64,000 nucleotides of DNA, taken from Sphingomonas anseongensis. GTDB taxonomy: Bacteria; Pseudomonadota; Alphaproteobacteria; Sphingomonadales; Sphingomonadaceae. Shown here piece after piece: positions 18,615-26,881 of the stretch (position 1 is its first letter; each line of letters begins with the position of its first letter). The position numbers were made by a program, and so were the translations under genes. The stretch covers positions 1,698,501 to 1,762,500 of the forward strand of contig NZ_JAMGBC010000001.1 of NCBI RefSeq assembly GCF_023516495.1, written 5' to 3'. The notes under the pieces were generated by a model that ran no database searches, was not told the DNA's origin, and worked only from the letters and a program-made list of their open reading frames with translations.

Positions 18615-19096
18615 CTTGAGCGTTTGGACCTGCTTCGAGCCCAGGCCCCGATTCCTGCCCAACCCTGAAATCCCAGCGCCTTCACCAGCCAGAACCGCCG
18701 CTCGCTCATTCCGCCGAGGGCAATGACGGGCGCCTTGGCAAGCTGAATCATCGCTGCTGCGCGCATCCTCGGCAGCGGCCGCCAATCGGGATGGCTAGCG
18801 GTCGGAAAGACCGGCGACAGGAAGATCAGCGGTATTTTCGCGAGGTTGGCTCGCCGCAACTCGCGCATATTGTGGACGCGAGCCCCGCCGCCCTCCGCCT
18901 CGTCGCTTATTGTGAGACCGCGCGTTGCCGCAATTCTGCGAAGCTTCGCCAGCATAACCGACCGCTCCCGCTTCGAAAGATCGCGGCAGAGCAGGAGCAC
19001 GCCGGTGCCGGGCGGCAGGCGGCGAACGGTCCGCCAAGCGGATTGCTCGTCCCGGTCGAGTGCCAGCCATTGGCGGGGAGTCTGGCGGCGCTTCAT
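18611..19096 (-). CDS. Thiamine-phosphate synthase-like protein (ThiE/TenI fold)
   Basis: The 161-residue protein shows the ThiE/TenI pattern in its second half: RVHNMRELRRANLAKIPLIFLSPVFPTASHP followed by APVIALGGMSERRFWLVKALGFQGWAGIGAW. That fits the phosphate-binding end of a small TIM barrel. It is shorter than authentic ThiE (about 210 residues), and the first barrel strands are poorly conserved, so it may act in a related pyrimidine or thiazole reaction or be non-catalytic. Its stop overlaps the stop of the converging barrel gene. It is divergent from yggS, with 23 bases between starts. Confidence 0.7.
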   Translation of the reverse strand: MKRRQTPRQWLALDRDEQSAWRTVRRLPPGTGVLLLCRDLSKRERSVMLAKLRRIAATRGLTISDEAEGGGARVHNMRELRRANLAKIPLIFLSPVFPTASHPDWRPLPRMRAAAMIQLAKAPVIALGGMSERRFWLVKALGFQGWAGIGAWARSRSKRSS

Positions 19097-19119
19097 CGGC
19101 CTTCCTATAGCGCCTTGCC

Positions 19120-19776
19120 ATGAGCAGCGCCGCCGACCGACGCCGAAACGTCCTTCAGACGATCGTCTCGGCTGCAAAGCTCGCAGGGCGCGAGCCGGCT
19201 GACGTAACGCTCGTTGCCGTCAGCAAGACCCGCACCATCGGCGAAATCCGGGAATTGATCGAGGCAGGACAGCGCGACTTCGGGGAAAGCCGGGTTCAGG
19301 AGGCGCTCGACAAATGGCCGGTACTGCTGGCCGCGCATGACGATCTCACCCTCCACTGCATTGGCCGCCTTCAGTCGAACAAGGCGGCCGAAGCGGTGCG
19401 GTTGTTCGGCACCATCCACTCGCTCGACCGCCTGTCGCTACTCGAATCCCTGGTGAGGGAGGCGGAGAAAGCGAACCGCTGTCCAGGCGTCTACGTCCAG
19501 GTGAACATCGGCGAAGAGGAGCAGAAAGGCGGCTGCGCAATCGATGAGGTGGCCAGCCTGGTATCCGCGGTCCGCCAATCGCCGCTGCCGCTCGAAGGCC
19601 TGATGTGCATTCCTCCGCTGGGCCTCGAGCCTTCGCCATTCTTCGCTTTGCTGGCGAAGATCGCCGGCGAAAACGGAGTCGCGGGGCTCAGCATGGGAAT
19701 GTCCGCCGATTATCGCGCCGCCGTGACGCTCGGCTCGACTGCCGTCCGGGTCGGGACCGCGCTGTTCGCCGACTAA
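19120..19776 (+). CDS. yggS: PLP homeostasis protein of the YggS/PROSC family
   Basis: The 218-residue TIM-barrel protein binds pyridoxal 5'-phosphate and helps keep free PLP and amino-acid pools balanced. The PLP lysine is in LVAVSKTRTIGEI, followed by FGESRVQEALDKW and HCIGRLQSNKAAEAV. The C-terminal phosphate-binding part is GLSMGMSADYRAAVTLGST. Length and motifs are normal. Its stop overlaps that of ribA, which converges from the other strand. Confidence 0.95.
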   Translation: MSSAADRRRNVLQTIVSAAKLAGREPADVTLVAVSKTRTIGEIRELIEAGQRDFGESRVQEALDKWPVLLAAHDDLTLHCIGRLQSNKAAEAVRLFGTIHSLDRLSLLESLVREAEKANRCPGVYVQVNIGEEEQKGGCAIDEVASLVSAVRQSPLPLEGLMCIPPLGLEPSPFFALLAKIAGENGVAGLSMGMSADYRAAVTLGSTAVRVGTALFAD

Positions 19777-20813
19777 GGCAGGTGCCCGCTCTTCTCGCGC
19801 TTTGTCGCGAGATAATCGGCATTGTGGGGATTGGCCGGCATGTGGTGGCCCACCCGCTCGGCAACTTCGATCCCAGCCTTCTCCAGCCCCTCCACCTTTG
19901 ACGGATTGTTGGTGAGCAGCCGCACCTCGGAGATGCCGAGCTCACGAAGGATCGCCGCCGCTTCCTCATAGTCGCGCTCGTCGTCGGCGAAGCCCAGCCG
20001 CAGGTTCGCGTCGACCGTATCGAAGCCGCGATCCTGAAGCGCATAAGCGCGGACCTTGTTGCCGATCCCGATCCCACGCCCTTCCTGCCGGAGATAAAGC
20101 AGCACTCCGCCGTCCGCAGCCGCGATGAGTCGAAGCGCCGCCTGGAGCTGTGGGCCGCAGTCGCATTTGAGGGAACCGAACACGTCCCCGGTCAGGCATT
20201 CGCTGTGCAGCCGGACGAGCGGCGGCTTGCCGCCGAACGCTCCGACGATGAGCGCGACATGCTCTTCGCCGTCGGCAGCGCGGAAGACCGCAATCTGCGT
20301 CTCCGGCATGTCCTCCAAAGGAAGCCGCGCGCGCGCCACCAGCGTCACTTTGGCCGAGCTGGCGGCCACGATGTCTGCGTTGACCCCCATTACGTCCGGC
20401 GCATCGTCGAATACCCAAAGCGCCGGGAGAAGTCCCGCCAGCCGCGCCAGCTTCAGCGCCGATTTGGCTTCGTCACCCCGGTCGAGCGGAAGCGGCGCCA
20501 GCGGTCCGGTCGGCGCCCGCTCGCCGTCGCGTCCCGGATCGCAGATCGCCCGAGCCGCGTCGGCGTCCAGCCATTCCGGCCGTTCGAGCAGCACCGGTTC
20601 AGCTGGGTCGGCCGCGTCGAGTCGGTTGGCGAGCGACAGCGCCGTGGCCCGCCATCCGCTGATCAGCAGGGAGCGGGCGCCAAGAGTATCGAGAGCGTCC
20701 AAGTCGGTCGTTTCGACCGATGCGACCGTCAGCGGGTTGGCGGAAAGAATTCGCACCCGCCGCCCGCTCTTCAGCGCGGCGATCGCCGACCGAAGCTCGG
20801 ACCGCTTGGTCAA
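19773..20813 (-). CDS. ribA: GTP cyclohydrolase II with N-terminal extension
   Basis: The enzyme opens the GTP ring in the first committed step of riboflavin synthesis. The C-terminal two thirds carry the zinc cysteines in ECLTGDVFGSLKCDCG, then LLYLRQEGRGIGIGNKVRAY and TNNPSKVEGL. The start is a TTG at 20813 overlapping the stop of xth, giving 346 residues, whereas the catalytic domain needs only about 200. The extra N-terminal part (about 130 residues) lacks an obvious 3,4-dihydroxybutanone-phosphate synthase active-site motif, so it may be a degenerate RibB-like domain. Confidence 0.93.
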   Translation of the reverse strand: MTKRSELRSAIAALKSGRRVRILSANPLTVASVETTDLDALDTLGARSLLISGWRATALSLANRLDAADPAEPVLLERPEWLDADAARAICDPGRDGERAPTGPLAPLPLDRGDEAKSALKLARLAGLLPALWVFDDAPDVMGVNADIVAASSAKVTLVARARLPLEDMPETQIAVFRAADGEEHVALIVGAFGGKPPLVRLHSECLTGDVFGSLKCDCGPQLQAALRLIAAADGGVLLYLRQEGRGIGIGNKVRAYALQDRGFDTVDANLRLGFADDERDYEEAAAILRELGISEVRLLTNNPSKVEGLEKAGIEVAERVGHHMPANPHNADYLATKREKSGHLP

Positions 20814-21604
20814 ACAGCCAGCTCGCAGATCAGCGGAACGTGATCGGACGGGCGCTGCCAGTTGCGGCAGGGCTCGAGCACCTGATGCGCGCTGAGATGA
20901 TTCGCCAGTTCCGGCGACGCCCACATATGGTCGAGCCGGCGTCCGCGGTCGTTCTTCGTCCAGTCGCGCGATCGATAGCTCCACCAGGTAAAGCAGCGCT
21001 CCGGCGCAGGGACGAAGCGGCGGCCGATGTCGATCCAGTCGTGCGCCTGCTGAAGCCGGGTCAGCGCCTCGACCTCGACCGGCGTGTGGCTCACGACGTT
21101 GATGAGCGCCTTGTGGCTCCAGACATCGCATTCGAGCGGAGCGACGTTGAAGTCGCCGACGATGACCGTCGGCTCTCCGAGCGTCTCCGACCAGCGGGTC
21201 ATCCGCTCGATGAAATCGAGCTTCTGGCCGAACTTCGGGTTGAGATTGCGGTCGGGGGTGTCGCCGCCCGCAGGAACGTAAACATTCTCGAGGCGGATTC
21301 CGCATTCAAGCCGGACGCCGATGTGCCGCGCTTCGCCATTGTCCTGCCAGTCATGCTTGCCGGGGTCCTTGAGCGGCACGCGGCTCAGGATCGCCACCCC
21401 GTGGTGCATGCGCTGGCCGTTGAGGGCGTGGTGCACGTAGCCCTGCTGGAGGAACAGCTCGGCCGGGAAAATGCTGTCGAGGACCTTCGTTTCCTGGAGG
21501 CAGAGAATGTCGGGCTGCTGCTCGCGAATCAGCTGCTCGACCAGCGCGATCCGCGCTCGAACCGAGTTGATGTTCCAGGAGGCGATTTTCAGGCGCTTGG
21601 TCAC
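20810..21604 (-). CDS. xth: Exodeoxyribonuclease III
   Basis: This 264-residue AP endonuclease/3'-exonuclease acts in base-excision repair. Landmarks are ASWNINSVRARIALVEQLI, DILCLQETKV (the metal-binding glutamate), IVGDFNVAPLECDVW and the C-terminal RLDHMWASPEL and SDHVPLICEL with the catalytic aspartate-histidine pair. The ATG at 21604 gives MTKRLKIASWNIN, the normal start. It is coupled to ribA downstream by overlapping stop and start codons, an odd functional pairing that seems to reflect compact packing. Confidence 0.96.
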   Translation of the reverse strand: MTKRLKIASWNINSVRARIALVEQLIREQQPDILCLQETKVLDSIFPAELFLQQGYVHHALNGQRMHHGVAILSRVPLKDPGKHDWQDNGEARHIGVRLECGIRLENVYVPAGGDTPDRNLNPKFGQKLDFIERMTRWSETLGEPTVIVGDFNVAPLECDVWSHKALINVVSHTPVEVEALTRLQQAHDWIDIGRRFVPAPERCFTWWSYRSRDWTKNDRGRRLDHMWASPELANHLSAHQVLEPCRNWQRPSDHVPLICELAV

Positions 21605-21667
21605 GTCAGCCGCTTAGCCTGTAGTTGAGCAGAAGAAAAAGGAGGGCCCTGCCCGTCAGCCAAGGGA

Positions 21668-21706
21668 GGCCTTTTCTGCTCTGCCGCGGAAGAGCAGGAA
21701 AAGGCC
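21668..21706. other. Long inverted repeat, hairpin 1 of a structured non-coding region
   Basis: GGCCTTTTCTGCTCT (21668-21682) pairs with AGAGCAGGAAAAGGCC (21691-21706) over 15 positions with one bulged base and an eight-base loop. The right arm shares GGCC at 21703-21706 with the next hairpin, so the two structures exclude each other in full-length form. It lies in the 266-base gap between lolA and xth. It could be part of a small RNA, an attenuator or a terminator; no RNA family was recognised. Confidence 0.55.
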
Positions 21707-21734
21707 CTCGCTCCGGGGGCTTGGAACGAGGGCC
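21703..21734 (-). terminator. Probable Rho-independent terminator downstream of lolA (hairpin 2)
   Basis: GGCCCTCG (21703-21710) is complementary to CGAGGGCC (21727-21734), with a further TCC/GGA pairing across one mismatch. On the minus strand the stem is followed by TTTTCC, which suits an intrinsic terminator about 135 bases beyond the lolA stop. The distance is long for a simple terminator, and the stem overlaps hairpin 1, so a regulatory or small-RNA role is also possible. Confidence 0.5.
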
Positions 21735-21870
21735 GACCTAGCGTTCGTCACGCAAGGGATCGCCGCGGCAAGGGTAACAGGGGGAAACCCCAAGCCAATG
21801 CGGCAACCTTCTATTTTTTACGCTTCGTTACCTGACGCCAGAATGAACAGGTTTTGATCTGCTACGTTTT

Positions 21871-22494
21871 TCACCGCGCCTTTCGCTTCGGCTCGGCGTA
21901 GGTGAACGCGCTGGACGGCACCGCGGCATTATAACGCTGGTTCGACAGCTTCACGATCGTCTGCTTCCCCTGCGCGTCGACAGCGGTCCAGCCATAGAGC
22001 ATCAGCCCGCCCGGAGCGCCGCCCTGGCGGATGAAGGCGAGGATCAGCTTTCCATATTCGTTATGCGACGGATCCATCGCCCGGACGACCACGACGTTCG
22101 GATCCTCGCTGCTGACGATCCGCGCGATGCGGTCGAGATCCGGATTGGAGGAGAGCAGGATTCCAAGTGGCGTCTTGTTGAGGTCCCAGCTGGATTTCTG
22201 CCCGACATCATAATCGATGAACGTCAGCTTTCGTCCGTCGGCGACCAGCAGGACATTTACGCCCTTGCCGTACTGGAAGCGGATCCGCCCCGGACGCTTG
22301 AGCTGAAGAGTGCCGGACAGCGACCGGCCCTTGGAATCGGTCTGGACGAAATTGGCGGTCATCGAGTCGACACCGCTGAGGTGCGACTTCACCAGCGCAA
22401 GGTCCGACGACTTGGCGGCGTGGACCGCGGCGACCGGCGCAGCGACCAGGGCGACCGGAACCAGCGCGCGCGCGAAGATGGTTGAAAGGGACAT
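21871..22494 (-). CDS. lolA: LolA-like outer-membrane lipoprotein carrier protein
   Basis: The 207-residue periplasmic protein has a signal peptide (LVPVALVAAPVAAVHA) and the LolA core: SMTANFVQTDSKGRSLSGTLQLKRPGRIRFQY, then LVADGRKLTFIDYDVGQ and a late VPSSAFTYAEP. LolA ferries lipoproteins from the inner-membrane LolCDE complex to the outer membrane. The ATG at 22494 starts the signal peptide; a longer reading to 22539 adds a polar leader. It follows ftsK on the same strand, a common arrangement in proteobacteria. Confidence 0.9.
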   Translation of the reverse strand: MSLSTIFARALVPVALVAAPVAAVHAAKSSDLALVKSHLSGVDSMTANFVQTDSKGRSLSGTLQLKRPGRIRFQYGKGVNVLLVADGRKLTFIDYDVGQKSSWDLNKTPLGILLSSNPDLDRIARIVSSEDPNVVVVRAMDPSHNEYGKLILAFIRQGGAPGGLMLYGWTAVDAQGKQTIVKLSNQRYNAAVPSSAFTYAEPKRKAR

Positions 22495-22591
22495 GTCGAA
22501 GCTCCTGAAAGGATTTGGCCGGAAACTGGCGTTTCGCAATTGAATGCGCTCTGAACCTTACGGTTCCGCCACGTTCAGCATGGCGCGCCGG

Positions 22592-24904
22592 TCAGATCGC
22601 GTGACCTTCGGGGTCGATCAGTACTTCGCGCCGGCCGACGTGGTCGGGCATCCCGACCTTGCCCTCCTTCTCCATCCGCTCGATCAGCCGGGCTGCGCTG
22701 TTGTAGCCGACCCGGAGTTGCCGCTGCAGATAGGAAACCGACGCCTTCTGGCTCTCAGCGACGATCTGGACCGCCTTTCGGTAGAGCTGGGTTTCGGGAT
22801 CGTCGTCGCCGGTCGGCTGGCCGTCGAACAGGTAATCGCCCTCTTCTGGCTCCTCGGTGACCGCCGAGACATATTCCGGCACCCCCTGCTTGCGCCAATG
22901 CTCGGCGACGGCGCGCACTTCCTCGTCAGACACGAACGGCCCGTGGACGCGAAGGATCTGCTTGCCGCCCGGCATGTAGAGCATGTCGCCCCGGCCGAGC
23001 AGCTGCTCGGCGCCCTGCTCGCCGAGGATCGTCCGGCTGTCGATCTTGCTCGTCACCTGGAAGCTGATCCGAGTCGGCAGGTTGGCCTTGATCACCCCCG
23101 TGATCACGTCGACCGACGGTCGCTGGGTGGCCATGATCAGGTGAATCCCCGCTGCCCTCGCCTTCTGCGCAAGCCGCTGGATCAGGAACTCGACCTCCTT
23201 GCCCGCGGTCATCATAAGGTCGGCGAGCTCGTCGACGACGACGACGATCTGCGGCAGGACCTCGTATTCGAACTCCTCGTCCTCGTAGATCGGCTGGCCC
23301 GTCGAGCTATCGTAGCCGGTCTGGATCCGCCGCTTGAGCTTCGAGCCCTTCGCCTTGGTGTCGCGGACCTTCTGGTTGAAGCTTGCGAGCGAGCGGACTC
23401 CGAGGTTCGCCATCCTGCGATAGCGGTCCTCCATTTGCTCGACCGTCCATTTCAACGCGCGGATCGCCTTGCCCGGCTCGGTGACGACCGGCGCAAGCAG
23501 GTGCGGGATGTCGTCGTACATGCTCAGCTCGAGCATCTTCGGGTCGATCATGATTAGCTTGCACTGGTCGGGGCCGTAGCGGAACAGCAGCGACAGAATC
23601 ATGCAGTTGAGCCCGACCGACTTGCCCGATCCGGTGGTGCCGGCGACGAGCAGGTGGGGCATCGGCGCCAGGTCGGCGATAACCGGGTCGCCGGCGATAT
23701 TCTTTCCGAGGATCAGCGGCAGCGACATGTCGCCGTCGCTGAACGAATCGCTTGCGATCAGCTCGGACAGGACCACCGTTTCGCGGCGTGCGTTGGGAAG
23801 TTCGATTCCGATCACGCTGCGACCAGGGATGATCGCCACTCGGGCCGAGATCGCCTGCATGTTGCGGGCGATGTCATCGGCGAGCGCAATGACCCGGCTC
23901 GCCTTAATCCCGCTCGCCGGCTCCAGCTCGTACATGGTGACGACCGGGCCCGGGCGAACCTCGACGATATTGCCGCGGACGTTGAAGTCCTCGAGCACCG
24001 CCTCGAGAATCTTGGCGTTGCGCTCCAGCGCGGCGCGGTCGATCTGGGTCTTGGCCTTTTCGGTAACCGGGGCGAGAAGCCCGACGTCCGGGAGGACAAA
24101 GCTATCGCCAAGGGCGAGGCCCGGCTGGATCCCCGGCCTCCGAATTCCGCCCTTGGAGCGCGCGGGAGCGGCTGCCGGTTCGGTGACTGCGACTGCGGGC
24201 CGTGGCTTGGGCGGTGCGGCGATTGCCGATCGATCATCCCTGCGTTCCTCGGTCTTGCGAGGCAGCGCCTTCCTTTCGGACGAGCGGGAGAAGAGGCCCG
24301 AGAACCACACACGCTCCTCCTGCGACAGGCCAAGTGCGATCCAGCCGAGCAGGAGGCCGGCGCAGGCAAACAGGACGAGGAGGCCGATGCGGACAGGCTC
24401 GATGAAGCGGGCGTCGGGAATCAGCGCCACGAGCGCCCGAAGGCCGTTGGCTGCAGCAAGCGCGATTGCTCCGCCCCAGCCGCCGGGGAGACCGGACACC
24501 GCGGAGCCGCTGGTGAGGCTGAGTGCGACTCCGACGAGCAAGGCGGCGATGGCCGCGAAGAGAAGCGAGCGGCCTGTGCGCTCCAGGTGCGCAAGGCGGA
24601 TCATTCGAAGGCCGGCAATGGCTACGACGGGAAGGATGAGGACGCATCCGATGCCGAGCAGCAGAAGCGCGAGGTCGCTTCCGTAGGCGCCAACCGTGCC
24701 CAGCCAATTCTCGGGCGCTCCGCCGGCAGCGGTGGTGAAGGACGCGTCCGTGCTGCTGTGCGAGATCAGCGCGGCGGTCGCAGCCAAGGCGAGCGCAACA
24801 AGGAGCGCACCCATGCTCCGCCGGGCAAGCCTTCGGATCGACTCGCGCAGACGGTCGCGCCAGTCCGGTCCAAGCTCTTTTGGCCGCGCTGCAGCCGTTG
24901 CCAT
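22592..24904 (-). CDS. ftsK: DNA translocase FtsK
   Basis: The 770-residue protein has four or five N-terminal membrane helices (about residues 30-200), a proline/alanine-rich linker, and a RecA-like motor with P-loop LVAGTTGSGKSVGLN and Walker B IVVVVDELADLMM. The C-terminal winged-helix gamma domain (SYLQRQLRVGYNSAARLIERME) reads polar KOPS sequences. It pumps chromosome dimers through the septum and activates XerCD at dif. The ATG at 24904 follows GGGTGGGAAG. A weak promoter containing a GANTC site lies just upstream. Confidence 0.97.
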   Translation of the reverse strand: MATAAARPKELGPDWRDRLRESIRRLARRSMGALLVALALAATAALISHSSTDASFTTAAGGAPENWLGTVGAYGSDLALLLLGIGCVLILPVVAIAGLRMIRLAHLERTGRSLLFAAIAALLVGVALSLTSGSAVSGLPGGWGGAIALAAANGLRALVALIPDARFIEPVRIGLLVLFACAGLLLGWIALGLSQEERVWFSGLFSRSSERKALPRKTEERRDDRSAIAAPPKPRPAVAVTEPAAAPARSKGGIRRPGIQPGLALGDSFVLPDVGLLAPVTEKAKTQIDRAALERNAKILEAVLEDFNVRGNIVEVRPGPVVTMYELEPASGIKASRVIALADDIARNMQAISARVAIIPGRSVIGIELPNARRETVVLSELIASDSFSDGDMSLPLILGKNIAGDPVIADLAPMPHLLVAGTTGSGKSVGLNCMILSLLFRYGPDQCKLIMIDPKMLELSMYDDIPHLLAPVVTEPGKAIRALKWTVEQMEDRYRRMANLGVRSLASFNQKVRDTKAKGSKLKRRIQTGYDSSTGQPIYEDEEFEYEVLPQIVVVVDELADLMMTAGKEVEFLIQRLAQKARAAGIHLIMATQRPSVDVITGVIKANLPTRISFQVTSKIDSRTILGEQGAEQLLGRGDMLYMPGGKQILRVHGPFVSDEEVRAVAEHWRKQGVPEYVSAVTEEPEEGDYLFDGQPTGDDDPETQLYRKAVQIVAESQKASVSYLQRQLRVGYNSAARLIERMEKEGKVGMPDHVGRREVLIDPEGHAI

Positions 24905-24932
24905 CTTCCCACCCTTAAATTTCCGCGCGCTT

Positions 24933-24962
24933 AAAATGCCTTGTCCGGGAGTCACCGGTCAA
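24933..24962 (-). promoter_or_regulatory. Possible ftsK promoter containing a GANTC site
   Basis: On the minus strand TTGACC (24957-24962) is followed after 18 bases by CATTTT (24933-24938), a loose sigma-70-type pair 30 bases before the ftsK start. GAGTC at 24949-24953 in the spacer is a CcrM methylation target, which would suit cell-cycle control of ftsK, but one site is near what chance would give. Confidence 0.28.
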
Positions 24963-25018
24963 ACGCTTTCTTGACGTCACGCTCGCAATCAGGCGGCGGG
25001 AGGGCTAATCGGCCACGC

Positions 25019-26236
25019 ATGGACCGTGCGGACGTCATCATCCTCGGCGGCGGGCTCGTCGGCCTGGCGCTTGCAGCGGCGCTGGATTCCAGCGGACTTT
25101 CGGCGATCGTCGTCGACCCCGCCGATCCCGACCAACGGCTGGACGCGGCGTTCGACGGCCGCACCAGCGCTGTTTCGTCGAGCTCGATGCGGATGCTCCA
25201 GGCGACCGGCGTCGCCGACCATTTTCCGGCGGCGGGCTGCCCGATCCGGAAAATCCAGGTCGCGGACGGCCTCGAGCCCGGCGGACTGGCCTTCGACCCG
25301 GGCGAGGAGGACGAGCCGCTCGGCTGGATGCACGAGAACCGCCATCTTCGTGCCGCGCTTCGGGCCCGCGCCGAGGCCGGCAAGAACCTCTGGCTTCTGT
25401 GGAAATCGAAGATCGCGAGCGTCGAGCGCGGCGAGCACGGAGTCACGGTCGCACTGGAGGACGGCCGCCAGCTCGCAGCGCCTCTGTTGATCGCAGCCGA
25501 CGGCCGAAACTCGCCGATGCGAGAGGAAGCGGGGATCCGCGTCGCCCGGTGGCGGTACGATCATATGGCGATCGTGTCGGTGCTCCATCACGAGCTTGCG
25601 CACGACAATGTCGCCTATGAGATCTTCTATCCGGGCGGGCCGTTTGCCCTCCTGCCGATGACCGACGACAAGAAGCGCCACCGCTCCGCGATCGTCTGGT
25701 CGGTGAAGAAGGACGATGCTCCGGGGCTTCTCTCGCTCGGTGACGACGATTTCGCGGAGGAAGCGCGCCACGCGATGGGGGGCTTCCTCGGCAAGATAAA
25801 ACTCGCCGCGCGACGCTCGACCTATCCGCTCGGCTTCCATCATGCGGCTCGGATCACCGATCACCGGCTGGCGCTGATCGGCGACGCCGCTCATGCAATC
25901 CACCCGATCGCCGGCCAGGGGCTCAACCTCGGCTTCCGGGATGCAGCGGCCCTGGCGCAGGTGCTGGTCGAGGGAGCCCGGCTCGGACTTGACCTCGGCG
26001 ACCGCCAGTTGCTCGACCGCTACCAGCGCTGGCGCTCGCTCGACTCCCTGATGGTGGCGATGGCGACCGACGGCCTCACCCGGGTCTACGGGATCCGGGG
26101 GCGGACGGCTTCGGCCGTCCGGCGGTTCGGAATGGGGCTGATCGACCGGATCGGGCCGATCAAGGACCGGCTGATGAGCGAAGCGCGCGGCACAAGCGGC
26201 GACCTGCCGCTCCTGCTCCGCGGTTTGCCGATCTAA
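25019..26236 (+). CDS. FAD-dependent hydroxylase of the UbiH/UbiF/UbiI family
   Basis: The 405-residue flavoprotein monooxygenase hydroxylates the aromatic ring in ubiquinone synthesis. The dinucleotide-binding motif IILGGGLVGLALAAAL lies at residues 7-22. The second FAD signature is LIGDAAHAIHPIAGQGLNLGFRDA, and LIAADGRNSPMREEAGI matches the DG motif. Which ring position it acts on cannot be told from one sequence. The ATG at 25019 is divergent from ftsK, with a 114-base shared promoter region. Confidence 0.9.
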   Translation: MDRADVIILGGGLVGLALAAALDSSGLSAIVVDPADPDQRLDAAFDGRTSAVSSSSMRMLQATGVADHFPAAGCPIRKIQVADGLEPGGLAFDPGEEDEPLGWMHENRHLRAALRARAEAGKNLWLLWKSKIASVERGEHGVTVALEDGRQLAAPLLIAADGRNSPMREEAGIRVARWRYDHMAIVSVLHHELAHDNVAYEIFYPGGPFALLPMTDDKKRHRSAIVWSVKKDDAPGLLSLGDDDFAEEARHAMGGFLGKIKLAARRSTYPLGFHHAARITDHRLALIGDAAHAIHPIAGQGLNLGFRDAAALAQVLVEGARLGLDLGDRQLLDRYQRWRSLDSLMVAMATDGLTRVYGIRGRTASAVRRFGMGLIDRIGPIKDRLMSEARGTSGDLPLLLRGLPI

Positions 26237-26881
26237 TTACTGCAGGGTCGGTTGAAGCTCGCTGTTTCCCTGGCTCAGCCGGAGGAACTGCATGAGCTGC
26301 ACCAGCAGGTCCGTTCGCGCATCCAGCGTCTCCGACTCGAGTAGCGCCTGCTTTGCCGAAACGTCGAAGGGCGCGACCTGGGCGATTGCGTTGACCAGCA
26401 TCTCGTCGTCGAGCCGGCTCACCGCCGACCAGTCGACCGCCAGCCCCAGCGCGTCGCCGAGCCTGCGCGCCTCGCGCTCGACCTCTGCGCGCTCGACCAT
26501 CCCGAGCGGCTCCGGCTCGCGGTCGTCGAAGGCTCCGACGTCGAGGTCGGCGTTGCGGTAGGGAGTCTCCAGGTCGACCTCGCTGATGATCCGGAATCGG
26601 TTCGATCCGTTGAGGACGATGTTGAACCGGCCGTCCTCAAGCTCTTCCAGGCCGACGATTTCGCCGACGCAGCCGACCGGATAGATCGGCTGCTTGCGGT
26701 CGTCTTCGACCTCGACGAGCTGCGGCTGGACGATTGCAATGCGTCCGTCGCCGTCGACCGCGTCGCGAACCATCTCGCGATAGCGCGGTTCGAAAATGTG
26801 AAGCGGCAGTTGCGCTCGAGGAAACAGGATTGCCCCGGCGATCGGGAACAGGGGCGCCCGCATCGGGAGCGCGCCGCTCAC
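26237..26881 (-). CDS. Lon N-terminal substrate-binding domain protein
   Basis: The 214-residue protein consists of the LON substrate-binding domain alone: PLFPIAGAILFPRAQLPLHIFEPRYREMV, then YPVGCVGEIVGLEELEDGRFNIVLNGSNRFRI. No ATPase or protease domain follows. Stand-alone members are common in alphaproteobacteria, and their role is unclear. The GTG at 26881 overlaps the stop of the upstream thioredoxin gene by four bases; an ATG at 26863 is an alternative start. The C-terminal ~100 residues are helical. Coupling to a CnoX-type protein suggests a shared role in protein quality control. Confidence 0.88.
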   Translation of the reverse strand: MSGALPMRAPLFPIAGAILFPRAQLPLHIFEPRYREMVRDAVDGDGRIAIVQPQLVEVEDDRKQPIYPVGCVGEIVGLEELEDGRFNIVLNGSNRFRIISEVDLETPYRNADLDVGAFDDREPEPLGMVERAEVEREARRLGDALGLAVDWSAVSRLDDEMLVNAIAQVAPFDVSAKQALLESETLDARTDLLVQLMQFLRLSQGNSELQPTLQ

